DNA of 64,000 bases from positions 1,364,001 through 1,428,000 of the forward strand of contig CAXPOZ010000001.1 of the NCBI GenBank assembly GCA_964219355.1, in the 5' to 3' direction. This DNA is from Parvularcula sp964219355 (GTDB taxonomy: Bacteria; Pseudomonadota; Alphaproteobacteria; Caulobacterales; Parvularculaceae). Below the pieces are notes generated by a model. That model was not told where the DNA came from and made no database searches. It saw nothing but the letters and a program-made list of their open reading frames with translations. Each line of letters begins with the position of its first letter. The stretch's first letter is position 1. Shown piece after piece: positions 1 to 8,304 of this stretch. Both the position numbers and the translations under genes were made by a program.

Positions 1-328
1 CATCCTCGGGACGGCTCTCCCCGTCCTGAAGAAGCTGTTTGACCGGCACCTGTGCGGAAAAGGTCACGTTGCGATAGGCGTCGATATCGTCCTGTTTGAC
101 AGTCGCCATATAGGTGGACGACATGATCTTACGATTATGATCCATCGTATTGTTGGAAACGATGATCCCCTGATCCGCCAGCGGATCTTTTTGCCGGTCG
201 CCGCCATTCATCGCATAGGTCATGCCCTGCACGTGATTGAAGACATTCAGCTGGGTCGCAAGAAACACACCGAAACAGCAAAGGCCGATCAGCTTGGTAA
301 TCATGGAAATGGGACTGTTGTCGAACAT
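1..328 (-). CDS. Hypothetical secreted or membrane-anchored protein (C-terminus cut by window edge)
   Basis: An open frame reads leftward from an ATG at 328 and is still open at base 1, so only about 109 N-terminal residues are visible. The start is supported by a purine-rich site (AAGGGGGA) about 8 bases upstream. Residues 10-26 are hydrophobic and follow a short lysine-containing segment, which fits a signal anchor. The rest is polar and has no motif I recognise. The start lies 3 bp after the stop of the lipoprotein gene on the same strand, so the two are probably translationally coupled and work together. No function can be given. Confidence 0.6.
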   Translation of the reverse strand, partial: MFDNSPISMITKLIGLCCFGVFLATQLNVFNHVQGMTYAMNGGDRQKDPLADQGIIVSNNTMDHNRKIMSSTYMATVKQDDIDAYRNVTFSAQVPVKQLLQDGESRPED

Positions 329-331
329 GGG

Positions 332-1366
332 TCAGTTCCCCCTTGCAACGAGATTTGAAAGACTGCCGCCTGCGGCTTCGGTGGCGGTTTGACGGACCAG
401 CGTTTCGCTCTGGCTACTGAATGTCTTTTTGGACGCGGCCATGACGAAATCTGACGGAGACAGAAGGACGGCGCTGCCCGATAGCGGACGGTAGGGCGTG
501 CGGGCGTCCTCGCTGGACGGCATCGGGCCAATCAGAGCATTGCTGAGATGGAGGCCCTCAACAGCGCTATAAAAACCAAGGTCGAAAGTCTCGCGCATCC
601 AGCGGTCAAAGTCGCGGGCGCGTTTCCTGTTCTCGGCGAGAAGATCCTGTCCGTAGGAGGACTCCTTCACATTGCGGACAAAGGACCAGTGCTCTTTTGG
701 CATCCGCGCAGGCTTGATGCCGCAGCGGGCAAGGCTTCTGCCATAAAGGGAGTGAACCTCTGTGCCCTCCGGCAAATGCGCAAAGCCAAGCATCCCGGGG
801 GTCAGCGCGACGATCTGACGGATCTGCGTGCCTTTGGCAGGCTGAAGTGACCAGATGAGGTCGCCCTGACTAATCAGGACAAGAAAGACGGGTTTTTCGC
901 GCTCGGTCACGACGACATTTGTGATGGGCATCGTCCGGCCGGCTTTGAAGCGGGCGTAGGCGGGCATGTCGCCTTCGCGCTGGACATAGGCGCTGACCAT
1001 CCGCTCGGCGGCGTCATTCAGGGCTTGGTTGGTGATGTAATGGATCGGGGCCTGCTGCTCACTGCCACCGATATGGACAATGTAAAGAGCGTCAGTCTCT
1101 TCGGGGCGCGGGATCTGACAGCCGGAACTTGCAAGTTCAGTGAGGCTTGCCGGCAAGTCCTCGTCATCTGTTCGGAAATAGCCGCTGAGCGCGGACTGGG
1201 CATAATAATGCGTCCCTTCGGAATCGCGCATCACATCTTCGTGATATTCATATCCCCGTAGCTCTCGGTGATAATTTTCTGCCGCCGCGCGCGTAGGCGT
1301 CGGCTCTTCTTCAGGTCCGCATCCCAAAAGTGCCAGTGTAGCCGCAATAATAATGAGGTGGCGCAT
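332..1366 (-). CDS. Lipoprotein of unknown function
   Basis: A 344-residue protein. The N-terminus has a hydrophobic stretch ending in a lipobox (LLGC, Cys16), so it should be lipidated and held in the envelope. The mature protein begins with an acidic, threonine-rich linker and contains no domain I recognise. The ATG at 1366 has a good GGGAGAGG ribosome site. It reads away from hppA with a 190 bp intergenic region between them, and is followed 3 bp later by the truncated anchored protein, suggesting a two-gene envelope operon. Function unknown. Confidence 0.75.
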   Translation of the reverse strand: MRHLIIIAATLALLGCGPEEEPTPTRAAAENYHRELRGYEYHEDVMRDSEGTHYYAQSALSGYFRTDDEDLPASLTELASSGCQIPRPEETDALYIVHIGGSEQQAPIHYITNQALNDAAERMVSAYVQREGDMPAYARFKAGRTMPITNVVVTEREKPVFLVLISQGDLIWSLQPAKGTQIRQIVALTPGMLGFAHLPEGTEVHSLYGRSLARCGIKPARMPKEHWSFVRNVKESSYGQDLLAENRKRARDFDRWMRETFDLGFYSAVEGLHLSNALIGPMPSSEDARTPYRPLSGSAVLLSPSDFVMAASKKTFSSQSETLVRQTATEAAGGSLSNLVARGN

Positions 1367-1473
1367 ACACCTCTCCCAGAGTTCCCCAAGCGCCGCCCTA
1401 AAACAGAATGTTTAAGGTGAGGTTCAGGACTCCAAATGCGGGAAGGCCTGACAATGCAATTGATTCTGACGCC

Positions 1474-1514
1474 AACCGCTGACAGTTTCATTGGTTGAAA
1501 AACGTCCAGCGGTT
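1474..1514 (+). promoter_or_regulatory. Nested inverted repeat in the hppA leader
   Basis: Outer arms AACCGCTG (1474-1481) and CAGCGGTT (1507-1514) are perfectly complementary. Inside them a second pair, TTTCA (1486-1490) and TGAAA (1496-1500), closes on a 5-base loop. The element lies 43 bp upstream of the hppA ATG and could be a structured leader RNA or a protein-binding dyad. The distance between the outer arms is large, so chance is possible. Confidence 0.3.
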
Positions 1515-1556
1515 CTCGCAAGGGCGAAATAACCAATTGGAGAGGGGATAACACCC

Positions 1557-3752
1557 ATGACACTGACCCTAATGCTCGTCATCGCGGCGGGCCTCCTGGC
1601 GGTGGCCTATGGCTTCATCACCGCGCAGTCCGTGATGAAGGCACCGGCCGGCACAGATCGTATGCAGGAGATCGCCAAAGCCATTCAGGAAGGCGCACAA
1701 GCCTATCTGAACAAGCAATACACAACGATCACCATTGTTGGTGTCGTGGTATTTGCACTTCTCTTCATTTTCTTCCGTGACTGGGCACCGCCCGTTGGCT
1801 TCCTTTTCGGCGCGGTTCTTTCCGGTGCGGCAGGCTATATCGGCATGCTGGTGTCGGTCCGGGCCAATGTGCGCACGACCGAAGCCTCGCGCTCCGGCCT
1901 CGCCAAGGGTCTCGACATCGCGTTCAAGTCGGGCGCGGTCACAGGCATGCTGGTCGCTGGCCTCGCGCTGCTTGGCCTCGCTGTTTATTTCGCGGTCCTC
2001 ACTTCTGTGACCGAGCATGTCGATGACCGCCGTGTTGTCGAGGGGCTGATCGCCCTGTCGCTCGGTGCATCGCTGATCTCTGTCTTTGCCCGTCTGGGCG
2101 GCGGCATCTTCACCAAAGGTGCGGATGTTGGTGGTGACCTCGTCGGCAAGGTCGAAGCAGGTATCCCGGAGGATGACCCCCGGAACGCTGCCACCATCGC
2201 GGACAATGTGGGCGACAATGTCGGCGACTGTGCCGGCATGGCAGCCGATCTGTTCGAGACCTATGTCGTGACCATCGCGGCGACCATGGTTTTGGGCGCG
2301 ATCCTCTTTGCACCGACGGAAATTCAGATCCTCTCGGGCGGTGACGGTGTCTTCGACAATGTCCGCACCTTCATGCTCTATCCGTTGACGATCGGTGCAA
2401 GCTGCATCGTGACCTCGATCATCGGCACCTATTTCGTGAAGCTCTCCAAGGGCTCCACCAATGTGATGGGCGCGCTCTACAAGGGCCTGATCGCAACCGG
2501 TGGCCTGTCGATCATCGCGTTGGCCATTGTGACCGGCCTGATGCTCGGCTTTGACGAGGTCTTCTCGACACGTGATGGCGCGACGACCTTCACTGGTCTC
2601 AGCCTCTTTTACTGCGGCATTGCTGGTCTCGTCGTCACGGGCGCGATTGTGTGGGTCACGGAATATTACACCGGCACGGGCTTCCGTCCGGTCAAATCCG
2701 TCGCCAAGGCCTCTGAAAGCGGCCACGGCACAAACGTGATCCAGGGCCTTGCCGTTTCCATGGAAGCAACGGCCCTGCCGGCACTGATCATCATGGTGGG
2801 GATCGCCTTCACCTTTGGTGTGGCCGGTCTTTACGGGATCGCAACGGCGGTCACGACCATGTTGGCCCTTGCCGGGATGATCGTCGCGCTCGACGCCTTC
2901 GGTCCGGTGACGGACAATGCAGGCGGCATTGCTGAGATGTCCGAACTCGACAGCTCTGTGCGTGAGACAACGGATGCGCTCGATGCGGTCGGCAACACGA
3001 CCAAGGCCGTGACCAAAGGCTACGCCATTGGCTCTGCGGGTCTTGGTGCGCTGGTGCTGTTTGCGGCCTATGCGAAGGATCTCGAATTCTTCGTTGAGAA
3101 TTCGGACAAGTTCGAGTTCTTCGAGGGCGTGACAGTCAGCTTCGATCTCTCGAACCCATACGTGATCATCGGTCTCTTTGCGGGCGGGCTTCTGCCCTTC
3201 CTCTTCGGCTCCCTTGCCATGCAGGCCGTTGGCCGCGCGGCAGGCGCCATCGTTGAGGAAGTGCGCCGCCAGTTCAAAGAGAAACCGGGCATCATGCAGG
3301 GCACGGAGCGTCCTGACTATGCACGGGCTGTGAACCTGCTCACAGGCGCCGCGATCAAGGAAATGATCGTGCCGTCACTGCTGCCGATCCTCGGACCGAT
3401 TGTTCTTTATGTTCTGATCGGACTTGCTGTTGCTGGTTTCGCGCCTGATGGTGCGGCAGCCGGTAAGGATGCTGCACTGTCAGCTCTTGGTGCGATGCTG
3501 ATGGGGACGATCATCACCGGTCTCTTCGTTGCGCTTTCCATGACCGCTGGTGGCGGCGCATGGGACAACGCCAAGAAATATATCGAAGACGGCAATCATG
3601 GTGGCAAGGGCTCAGAAGCCCACAAAGCGGCCGTGACGGGCGACACCGTCGGCGATCCGTATAAGGACACAGCTGGTCCTGCGGTGAACCCGATGATCAA
3701 GATCACCAATATCGTGGCGCTCTTGATGCTCGCCTTCTTTGCTCACGGTTGA
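1557..3752 (+). CDS. hppA: Membrane-bound proton-translocating pyrophosphatase, K+-independent type
   Basis: This integral membrane enzyme hydrolyses inorganic pyrophosphate and uses the energy to pump protons. It has 731 residues and many membrane spans, the usual length for the family. The substrate-binding motif DVGGDLVGKVE is near residue 190 (most relatives have A in place of the second G), followed by the acidic DNVGDNVGD motif near 216-224 and DAFGPVTDNAGG near 450. In the motif GNTTKA, lysine 483 occupies the position that separates K+-independent pumps (Lys) from K+-dependent ones (Ala), so this should be the K+-independent H+ pump. The ATG follows a GGAGAGGGG ribosome site. A strong terminator follows, so it is probably transcribed alone. 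Confidence 0.97.
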   Translation: MTLTLMLVIAAGLLAVAYGFITAQSVMKAPAGTDRMQEIAKAIQEGAQAYLNKQYTTITIVGVVVFALLFIFFRDWAPPVGFLFGAVLSGAAGYIGMLVSVRANVRTTEASRSGLAKGLDIAFKSGAVTGMLVAGLALLGLAVYFAVLTSVTEHVDDRRVVEGLIALSLGASLISVFARLGGGIFTKGADVGGDLVGKVEAGIPEDDPRNAATIADNVGDNVGDCAGMAADLFETYVVTIAATMVLGAILFAPTEIQILSGGDGVFDNVRTFMLYPLTIGASCIVTSIIGTYFVKLSKGSTNVMGALYKGLIATGGLSIIALAIVTGLMLGFDEVFSTRDGATTFTGLSLFYCGIAGLVVTGAIVWVTEYYTGTGFRPVKSVAKASESGHGTNVIQGLAVSMEATALPALIIMVGIAFTFGVAGLYGIATAVTTMLALAGMIVALDAFGPVTDNAGGIAEMSELDSSVRETTDALDAVGNTTKAVTKGYAIGSAGLGALVLFAAYAKDLEFFVENSDKFEFFEGVTVSFDLSNPYVIIGLFAGGLLPFLFGSLAMQAVGRAAGAIVEEVRRQFKEKPGIMQGTERPDYARAVNLLTGAAIKEMIVPSLLPILGPIVLYVLIGLAVAGFAPDGAAAGKDAALSALGAMLMGTIITGLFVALSMTAGGGAWDNAKKYIEDGNHGGKGSEAHKAAVTGDTVGDPYKDTAGPAVNPMIKITNIVALLMLAFFAHG

Positions 3753-3777
3753 CACCGGCGAGGTCTGATTATCTAGT

Positions 3778-3808
3778 AAAGGGCGGCTTTCGGGCCGCCC
3801 TTTTTCTT
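3778..3808 (+). terminator. Rho-independent terminator after hppA
   Basis: GGGCGGC (3781-3787) pairs perfectly with GCCGCCC (3794-3800) around a 6-base loop, followed directly by TTTTTCTTT. It lies 28 bp past the hppA stop. Confidence 0.92.
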
Positions 3809-3839
3809 TGGGCAATAGAGGAATGGGGAGAGGGCAAGA

Positions 3840-4559
3840 ATGGACAAATCCACACTGACGGCATCACAAGCGCAAGGACTCGCTCGGCTCACGGGCTTTT
3901 TCTACCTACTGATTTTCGGTTTTGCGATTTTTGCCAACATGGTTGCAATCGGCGGTCTGGTTGTCGACGGAGACCCCGCGGCCACGACCGCAAACCTCAT
4001 GGAAAATCTGGGGCAGTTCCGGCTCGGCGCAGCGGCATTTGTCATCGTGCTGATCGCCGATGTGATCATCTCATGGTCGCTATACTATTTGCTGATCCCT
4101 GCCGGACGAAAACTGTCACTCCTCTCGGCGCTATTTCGGCTGGTCTATACGGTCATGTTCGCGGCTGTTGCGCTCGAATTCGTCCATATCCTGAAGATCG
4201 TTGAGGCAGGGGATGCGCTCTCGCCCGTCAACGCGCAGGCCGAGATCTATCTGGCACTTAAATCTTATGGTTCCGGGTTCGCCGTTTCACTTGTATTCTT
4301 TGGCATCCATATCTTCCTGCTCGGGCTCTTGCTGGTCAGGGCGGCCTATCTGCCGGCCCTCCTCGGCATCCTGCTTTTCCTGGCCGGTGCCGGGTACATT
4401 GTGGATGGGATGGGAACTCTTCTGTTTGCGGATTATGGCCCGTTTGCAAAGATCATCAGTATGATGGTGATCCTGCCCGCCCTGGTCGGGGAAGGCACGC
4501 TCACCCTCTGGTTGCTGATCCGCGGGCTCAATCCGAAGAAGTGGCCTGAAGTGAGCTGA
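3840..4559 (+). CDS. DUF4386 family membrane protein
   Basis: A 239-residue protein with about six predicted membrane helices and the N-terminal pattern of DUF4386 proteins (a polar start, then ARLTGFFYLLIFGFAIFAN). The family has no established biochemical role. It stands alone between the hppA terminator and a small glycine-rich gene 120 bp downstream. The ATG at 3840 follows GGAGAGGGCAAGA, an acceptable ribosome site. The assignment rests on overall hydropathy pattern and recognition of the family, not on catalytic residues. Confidence 0.75.
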   Translation: MDKSTLTASQAQGLARLTGFFYLLIFGFAIFANMVAIGGLVVDGDPAATTANLMENLGQFRLGAAAFVIVLIADVIISWSLYYLLIPAGRKLSLLSALFRLVYTVMFAAVALEFVHILKIVEAGDALSPVNAQAEIYLALKSYGSGFAVSLVFFGIHIFLLGLLLVRAAYLPALLGILLFLAGAGYIVDGMGTLLFADYGPFAKIISMMVILPALVGEGTLTLWLLIRGLNPKKWPEVS

Positions 4560-4679
4560 TTTCAGCGGTGTCAGAGCCACTTCTGGCTGCTGGAAAATAG
4601 CTGGACGGGATAACCTAGATCAGCTTTCTTAACCCTTACGGGGGCGAAACGCGTACCGAACTAGAGGGGTAACGAACAG

Positions 4680-4991
4680 ATGGAACAAATTCTCGACTGG
4701 ATTCAGGCACATCCTGAACTCGTCACCAACGGGGTGGCTGGGGCCATTCTTGGGCCGATCCTGTCCAAGCTGCTGCGTGGCGGTCTGACGACAGGGACGC
4801 TGGGCGGCCTTCTCGGGGGTCTTGCTGGCGGCTTTGGCGCCGACCAGGCGGGCCTCAATGAGGTTCTCGCTTCTGGTGATGATGCCAATATGCTGATGAC
4901 CTATCTGCAGAACATCGTCGAAGGCGCCATTGGCGGCGGTATTCTCGGCGGCGGCGGCGGTGTTGTCGCCAAGCAGATGACCAAGAAATAA
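4680..4991 (+). CDS. Small glycine-rich protein of unknown function
   Basis: A 103-residue protein. Residues 1-20 are amphipathic, followed by two glycine-rich hydrophobic blocks (about 33-52 and 78-97) with GxxxG spacing, which can pack in membranes. There is no cleavable signal peptide. A ribosome site (GAGGGG) precedes the ATG, and a strong bidirectional terminator follows the stop, which supports a real gene. Function unknown; a small inner-membrane or membrane-associated protein is the most that can be inferred. Confidence 0.65.
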   Translation: MEQILDWIQAHPELVTNGVAGAILGPILSKLLRGGLTTGTLGGLLGGLAGGFGADQAGLNEVLASGDDANMLMTYLQNIVEGAIGGGILGGGGGVVAKQMTKK

Positions 4992-4996
4992 AACAA

Positions 4997-5021
4997 AAAC
5001 GGCCCCGAAAGGGGCCGTTTT
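4997..5021. terminator. Bidirectional rho-independent terminator
   Basis: AAACGGCCCC (4997-5006) pairs with GGGGCCGTTT (5011-5020) around a GAAA loop. T-rich tracts are present when read in either direction, so it can end both the plus-strand glycine-rich gene and the minus-strand gene ending at 5053. Confidence 0.9.
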
Positions 5022-5052
5022 CACATTGGGCATTCAAAAAGCCGGGAGCGGC

Positions 5053-5319
5053 TTATGCGTCCATGTCGAGCTCTTCGACTTCGCCCTTACGGACCTTACA
5101 AACGACGCTTTTCTTCTCGCCGTCAGCGGACACCATTTCGAATTTCAGTTTAGCAAGCGCGCCGCCGCTTTTCCGTTTGAAGGAGAATTTGGCGTCAGGC
5201 GCTTCCTGGCTAAGTGCAGCCAGACACAGTTCCACCTCTTCCTGGGTGTTCGCATGGGCAGGGGCGCTGGCTGCAGCGATCAGAGCTGCGCCGGCAATGA
5301 GAGTGGAGCGAATGAACAT
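5053..5319 (-). CDS. Small periplasmic protein of unknown function
   Basis: An 88-residue protein with a clear Sec signal peptide (charged start, hydrophobic core, cleavage likely after AHA near residue 23). The mature 65 residues are polar and carry two cysteines (in ELCLAAL and SVVCKV) that could form a disulfide. It is divergent from the LysR gene, and a 19-base palindrome lies between them, so it may be that regulator's target. A GAGGACC sequence lies just before the ATG. Function unknown. Confidence 0.7.
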   Translation of the reverse strand: MFIRSTLIAGAALIAAASAPAHANTQEEVELCLAALSQEAPDAKFSFKRKSGGALAKLKFEMVSADGEKKSVVCKVRKGEVEELDMDA

Positions 5320-5357
5320 GATGGTCCTCTTGAACTGGCGACCGATCCTGCGCCGGT

Positions 5358-5376
5358 CACACTTGACCTAAGTGTG
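5358..5376. promoter_or_regulatory. Palindrome between a small periplasmic gene and a LysR gene
   Basis: CACACTT-GACCT-AAGTGTG is a perfect dyad with 7-base arms around a 5-base centre, in the 112 bp divergent intergenic region. LysR-type regulators bind interrupted dyads and often control a divergent neighbour. The site does not fit the simple T-N11-A rule symmetrically, so assignment to this regulator is inference. Confidence 0.45.
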
Positions 5377-5431
5377 CAGTGCATATATCACAAATGCATA
5401 ATAGTCATTTTCAATATACCAAATGTGAATT

Positions 5432-6394
5432 ATGGACAGACGTCTTGAAGGCCTGGACCTGAATCTCTTGCTGGCGCTGCACTGGCTGCTGTCAGAGCGC
5501 AGCGTGACGGCAGCGGCGGCGCAGATTGGTCTTTCCCAGCCCGCGGCCTCAAGAGCCCTCGCCAAACTGCGGGATGCGTTCGGTGATCCGCTTCTGGTCA
5601 AGACCGGCGGCGAGATGATCCCGACCCCGCTAGGCGAAGAACTCCGGCCGGTCGTCGCTCATGCGATGGAGCAATGCCGCGAGGTTCTCCGGGTGCCGGA
5701 CCCGTTCGATCCCATTCATGCAAAGGGCCGCTTCAGGATCGCGTGTACGGATGATGTCGGCGCACTGATCGCCAAATTATGGGAAGAGGTGATCCGGTCG
5801 GAAGCACCAGGGTTGAGCCTTGATCTCTCAAGCCCCAGCCTTGAATCGGCGCGCGAGCTGGCGACGGGCAAGCTCGACCTTTGTTTCCTGCCCGAGGCGC
5901 CGGTACTCGACCTGCCGCCGACCATCCGTATTGAAGACTTCGTCATCCGGCCCGTTGCGCGGCACAACTTCGTCAGTGCCGTGAGGGCAAACCATCCACT
6001 GGCGGGCCACCCGCTAACGCTGGAAGAGTTCCTGTCTCTTGATCATGTGCTAGTTGCGCCTGCCGGAAAAGCCGAAGGGTTCACTGATCGGGCGCTGACA
6101 GAGCGGGGCTATCACCGGAACATCGCTTATACGACATCTTCGTTCCTGCTTGCCTTGCCGATCGTGATGCATACGGATTGTGTTCTGACTGGTCCGCAGC
6201 TCCTGATGGGGCTAATGCCGAAAAACCTCTATATTTTCGAGCCGCCTGTGAAGGTGCCGTCTTTTGACCTCGTACTCGCCTGGCACCCCAACTGGACGCA
6301 GAACTCCCGCCACCGTTTTGTGCGGGATCGCCTGCACGAGGCGATGAGCCGCATTCAAGCTGACCCAAGCAGGCTGGCGAAAGAGCTGGCGTAA
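5432..6394 (+). CDS. LysR family transcriptional regulator
   Basis: A 320-residue DNA-binding regulator. Residues 8-66 form the winged helix-turn-helix, with the classic LSQPAASRALAKLR recognition helix, followed by an effector-binding domain (about 95-305) of the periplasmic-binding fold. The N-terminal pattern, with LDLNLLLALHWLL, resembles the NodD/LeuO-like branch. The effector is unknown. It is divergent from a small periplasmic gene across an AT-rich region with a palindrome, and is followed 15 bp later by a HAD phosphatase gene, which may be co-transcribed. Confidence 0.93.
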   Translation: MDRRLEGLDLNLLLALHWLLSERSVTAAAAQIGLSQPAASRALAKLRDAFGDPLLVKTGGEMIPTPLGEELRPVVAHAMEQCREVLRVPDPFDPIHAKGRFRIACTDDVGALIAKLWEEVIRSEAPGLSLDLSSPSLESARELATGKLDLCFLPEAPVLDLPPTIRIEDFVIRPVARHNFVSAVRANHPLAGHPLTLEEFLSLDHVLVAPAGKAEGFTDRALTERGYHRNIAYTTSSFLLALPIVMHTDCVLTGPQLLMGLMPKNLYIFEPPVKVPSFDLVLAWHPNWTQNSRHRFVRDRLHEAMSRIQADPSRLAKELA

Positions 6395-6409
6395 GGCTAA
6401 GGGCGCGCC

Positions 6410-7099
6410 ATGCCTTTTGCTGCAATCCTTTTTGACTGTGATGGTGTGCTCGTCGATAGCGAAATCGTCGGGCTCGAAGATGTTGCCGTCTTTCTCAATG
6501 AGCGTGGATTTGATTGGGGGCCGGAGGATCTGATCCGCCGGTTCAACGGGATGCGGGCCGATCTGTTCAGGACGGCGCTTCAGGATGAATATGGCGCTGT
6601 CCTCGGCCGGATGCCAACGGAGGCGGAATTCACCAGTCTTTGGGACGGAATGATTGAAACGCGGCGGGCGCAGCGACACACCATGACAATTGTGCCCGGT
6701 GCTCTGGATGTTGTGCAAACGGCGCGTGAGTTGGGCTACAGAATGGCGGTCGCCTCCTCATCCGCGCAGATCTATCTTGATGACAAGGTCAACCGTTACG
6801 GTCTGGCGCCTTATTTTGACGGGCATGTCTATTCGGCGGATTTCGTCGAGCATGGAAAGCCCGCACCAGATATCTTTCTTTATGCGGCCGAACAGCTTGG
6901 CGTGGATCCGGCCTCATGTCTCATTATCGAGGACAGCGCGCATGGTGTTGCCGCCGGAAAGGCCGCAGGCGGAACAGTCTGGGGTTTCCTCGGTGGCGGG
7001 CATTGCCTTGAGGATCACGCGGATCAGCTGCAAGAAGCGGGTGCGGATCGTTTGATTGAGACGCATTCTGAGCTGGCCGTAGCCCTCCGTATGCTGTGA
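6410..7099 (+). CDS. HAD family phosphatase (beta-phosphoglucomutase-like)
   Basis: A 229-residue soluble hydrolase of HAD subfamily IA with the cap inserted after motif I. Motif I is FDCDGVLVDS (nucleophile Asp9, acid/base Asp11). Motif II is the serine run in VASSS near residue 120. The motif III lysine lies in HGKPAPDIF, and motif IV is IIEDSAHG. These are typical of sugar-phosphate phosphatases and phosphomutases, but the substrate cannot be read from sequence. It lies 15 bp after the LysR gene, suggesting a shared transcript. Confidence 0.92.
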   Translation: MPFAAILFDCDGVLVDSEIVGLEDVAVFLNERGFDWGPEDLIRRFNGMRADLFRTALQDEYGAVLGRMPTEAEFTSLWDGMIETRRAQRHTMTIVPGALDVVQTARELGYRMAVASSSAQIYLDDKVNRYGLAPYFDGHVYSADFVEHGKPAPDIFLYAAEQLGVDPASCLIIEDSAHGVAAGKAAGGTVWGFLGGGHCLEDHADQLQEAGADRLIETHSELAVALRML

Positions 7100-7167
7100 G
7101 AATATCACAATTTTTAGGGGAAAACTCTTTCTGCGCGATCGCCCCAATTGTGTTAAGTTTTTGTGAA

Positions 7168-7233
7168 CGAATGACGGACCTGCCCAACATACCCGTCATT
7201 CGATGTCAGGAATGGTACTGCCCTCATTCCTGA
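7168..7233. repeat. Two tandem hairpins in a convergent intergenic region
   Basis: The first hairpin is a perfect 10-bp inverted repeat, CGAATGACGG (7168-7177) with CCGTCATTCG (7193-7202). The second, 3 bases later, is TCAGGAATG (7206-7214) with CATTCCTGA (7225-7233). Neither is followed by a T-run. They lie in the 232 bp gap between the ends of the HAD gene and mmcB, so they may act as transcript-end structures or be a copy of a dispersed palindromic repeat. The rest of the gap shows nothing recognisable. Confidence 0.55.
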
Positions 7234-7331
7234 TACCCCAGAGGGCGGGGCGGCAAGCATGCGACCATCCACCTATATGGGGGTGCGGACGCGGCCAGAT
7301 TTCAAAGGTGGCCTGCTTTGCCGCTCCCCCT

Positions 7332-7793
7332 TTATTCCTCGGAAAATCCTGCGAAGGCGGCTTGGCGGGCAAAGCGCAATGTCACGGCCTTGCGCCGCGC
7401 ACCGCTCAGCTTGCGATCTTGCGAGGGGCGGATGATGTCTCCGCCAAATCCGTCCGCGATGATCAGGCCCTCGTCTGAGGGGAGCAGGTCGCGCGGGAAT
7501 TCCTCATCGACGGCGAAATAAAACCGGTCGGCCCAGTCGAGATAATCCGGCCATTTATTATCGACCTCAAAATCGGCACGGCAGGATTTGATCTCGATAA
7601 GGGTGAGGGTGCCTTTTGGGCAGATCCCCATCAGATCTGCTCGCCGGCCATTGGCCAGCCGCATCTCGGCCAGGACCGCACAGCCCATATGGCGTAGCAG
7701 CCGGGCAACTCCGCGGGTCAGCTTCGCGGTGACTTCGGGGCGCAGCCCGGCCTCTGAAAAGCCGGGCGGAATATCGGTGAGGCTGTCGTCCAC
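7332..7793 (-). CDS. mmcB: MmcB family DNA repair protein
   Basis: A 153-residue protein of the MmcB family, known in Caulobacter as a damage-induced repair factor with a nuclease-like fold. Visible are the family core RRADLMGI, the IEIKSCRADFE segment (E-x-K, typical of a restriction-endonuclease fold active site) and NKWPDYLDWADRFYFAVD. The start is a GTG at 7793: an in-frame stop lies upstream and there is no Shine-Dalgarno. A LexA-like half-pair lies 5 bp before the start. The ferredoxin gene is 60 bp upstream on the same strand and could share the transcript. Confidence 0.88.
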   Translation of the reverse strand: MDDSLTDIPPGFSEAGLRPEVTAKLTRGVARLLRHMGCAVLAEMRLANGRRADLMGICPKGTLTLIEIKSCRADFEVDNKWPDYLDWADRFYFAVDEEFPRDLLPSDEGLIIADGFGGDIIRPSQDRKLSGARRKAVTLRFARQAAFAGFSEE

Positions 7794-7798
7794 GAAAG

Positions 7799-7813
7799 GA
7801 ACAAAACAGGAAA
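7799..7813 (-). promoter_or_regulatory. Possible LexA box before mmcB
   Basis: Read on the minus strand the site is TTTC-N7-GTTC, one mismatch from the alphaproteobacterial LexA consensus GTTC-N7-GTTC. It lies just upstream of the GTG start of mmcB, a gene known to belong to the SOS regulon in Caulobacter. The short motif and the mismatch keep this tentative. Confidence 0.35.
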
Positions 7814-7853
7814 ATGAGGCGCGGAGTCAAGCCGCAAGATGAAGCCGGTCAGC

Positions 7854-8174
7854 TCACCCTTGGAATTCCGGCAGCCGGACGGTCAGCCCGTCGAGCGCTT
7901 CCTCGACCGTGATCTGGCAGGAAAGGCGAGAGTTTTCCTGCCGCTCTGAGGCAAAATCGAGCATCGATTCCTCCATCGGCGAGGGCTCACCGGTTTTCGC
8001 CCGGAAGGCCTCATCGACATAGACGTGGCAGGTCGCGCAGGCGCAGGCGCCGCCGCAATCGGCATCGATGCCCGGCACGTTGTTCTTCACGGCCGCTTCC
8101 ATGACGGTCAGGCCCGGCGCGGCCTCGACATCATGCGTGGTGCCGTCATGTTCGATATAGGTCAGCTTTACCAT
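7854..8174 (-). CDS. 2Fe-2S ferredoxin, adrenodoxin type
   Basis: A 106-residue electron carrier. Cluster ligands are Cys40, Cys46 and Cys49 (C-X5-C-X2-C) and Cys86, the adrenodoxin/FdxB arrangement. An extra Cys44 lies inside the first loop. Such ferredoxins pass electrons to cytochromes P450 or to Fe-S and heme A assembly. No partner gene is nearby, so the role here is open. The start is the ATG at 8174. It is upstream of mmcB on the same strand and divergent from tsaE. Confidence 0.93.
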   Translation of the reverse strand: MVKLTYIEHDGTTHDVEAAPGLTVMEAAVKNNVPGIDADCGGACACATCHVYVDEAFRAKTGEPSPMEESMLDFASERQENSRLSCQITVEEALDGLTVRLPEFQG

Positions 8175-8304
8175 GGGCGGGGTCTTTCCGGGATCGGGAT
8201 CTGGTGAACGATCCGGCCCTTAGCCTCTTAGGGGAAAGAAGCTCAAGTCTTGCGGGTTCGCGGCGGGCCCCCACATGGCTATACTGTTTCTCGTGACACT
8301 TCTC

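Noticed and set aside
1569..2726. A 385-codon open frame opposite hppA
   Set aside because: hppA is certain; the antisense frame is an effect of strong third-position GC.
7153..7167. TTAA-N7-TGAA resembling a CtrA site
   Set aside because: One mismatch, located between convergent gene ends where a promoter is not expected; the short motif is likely chance.
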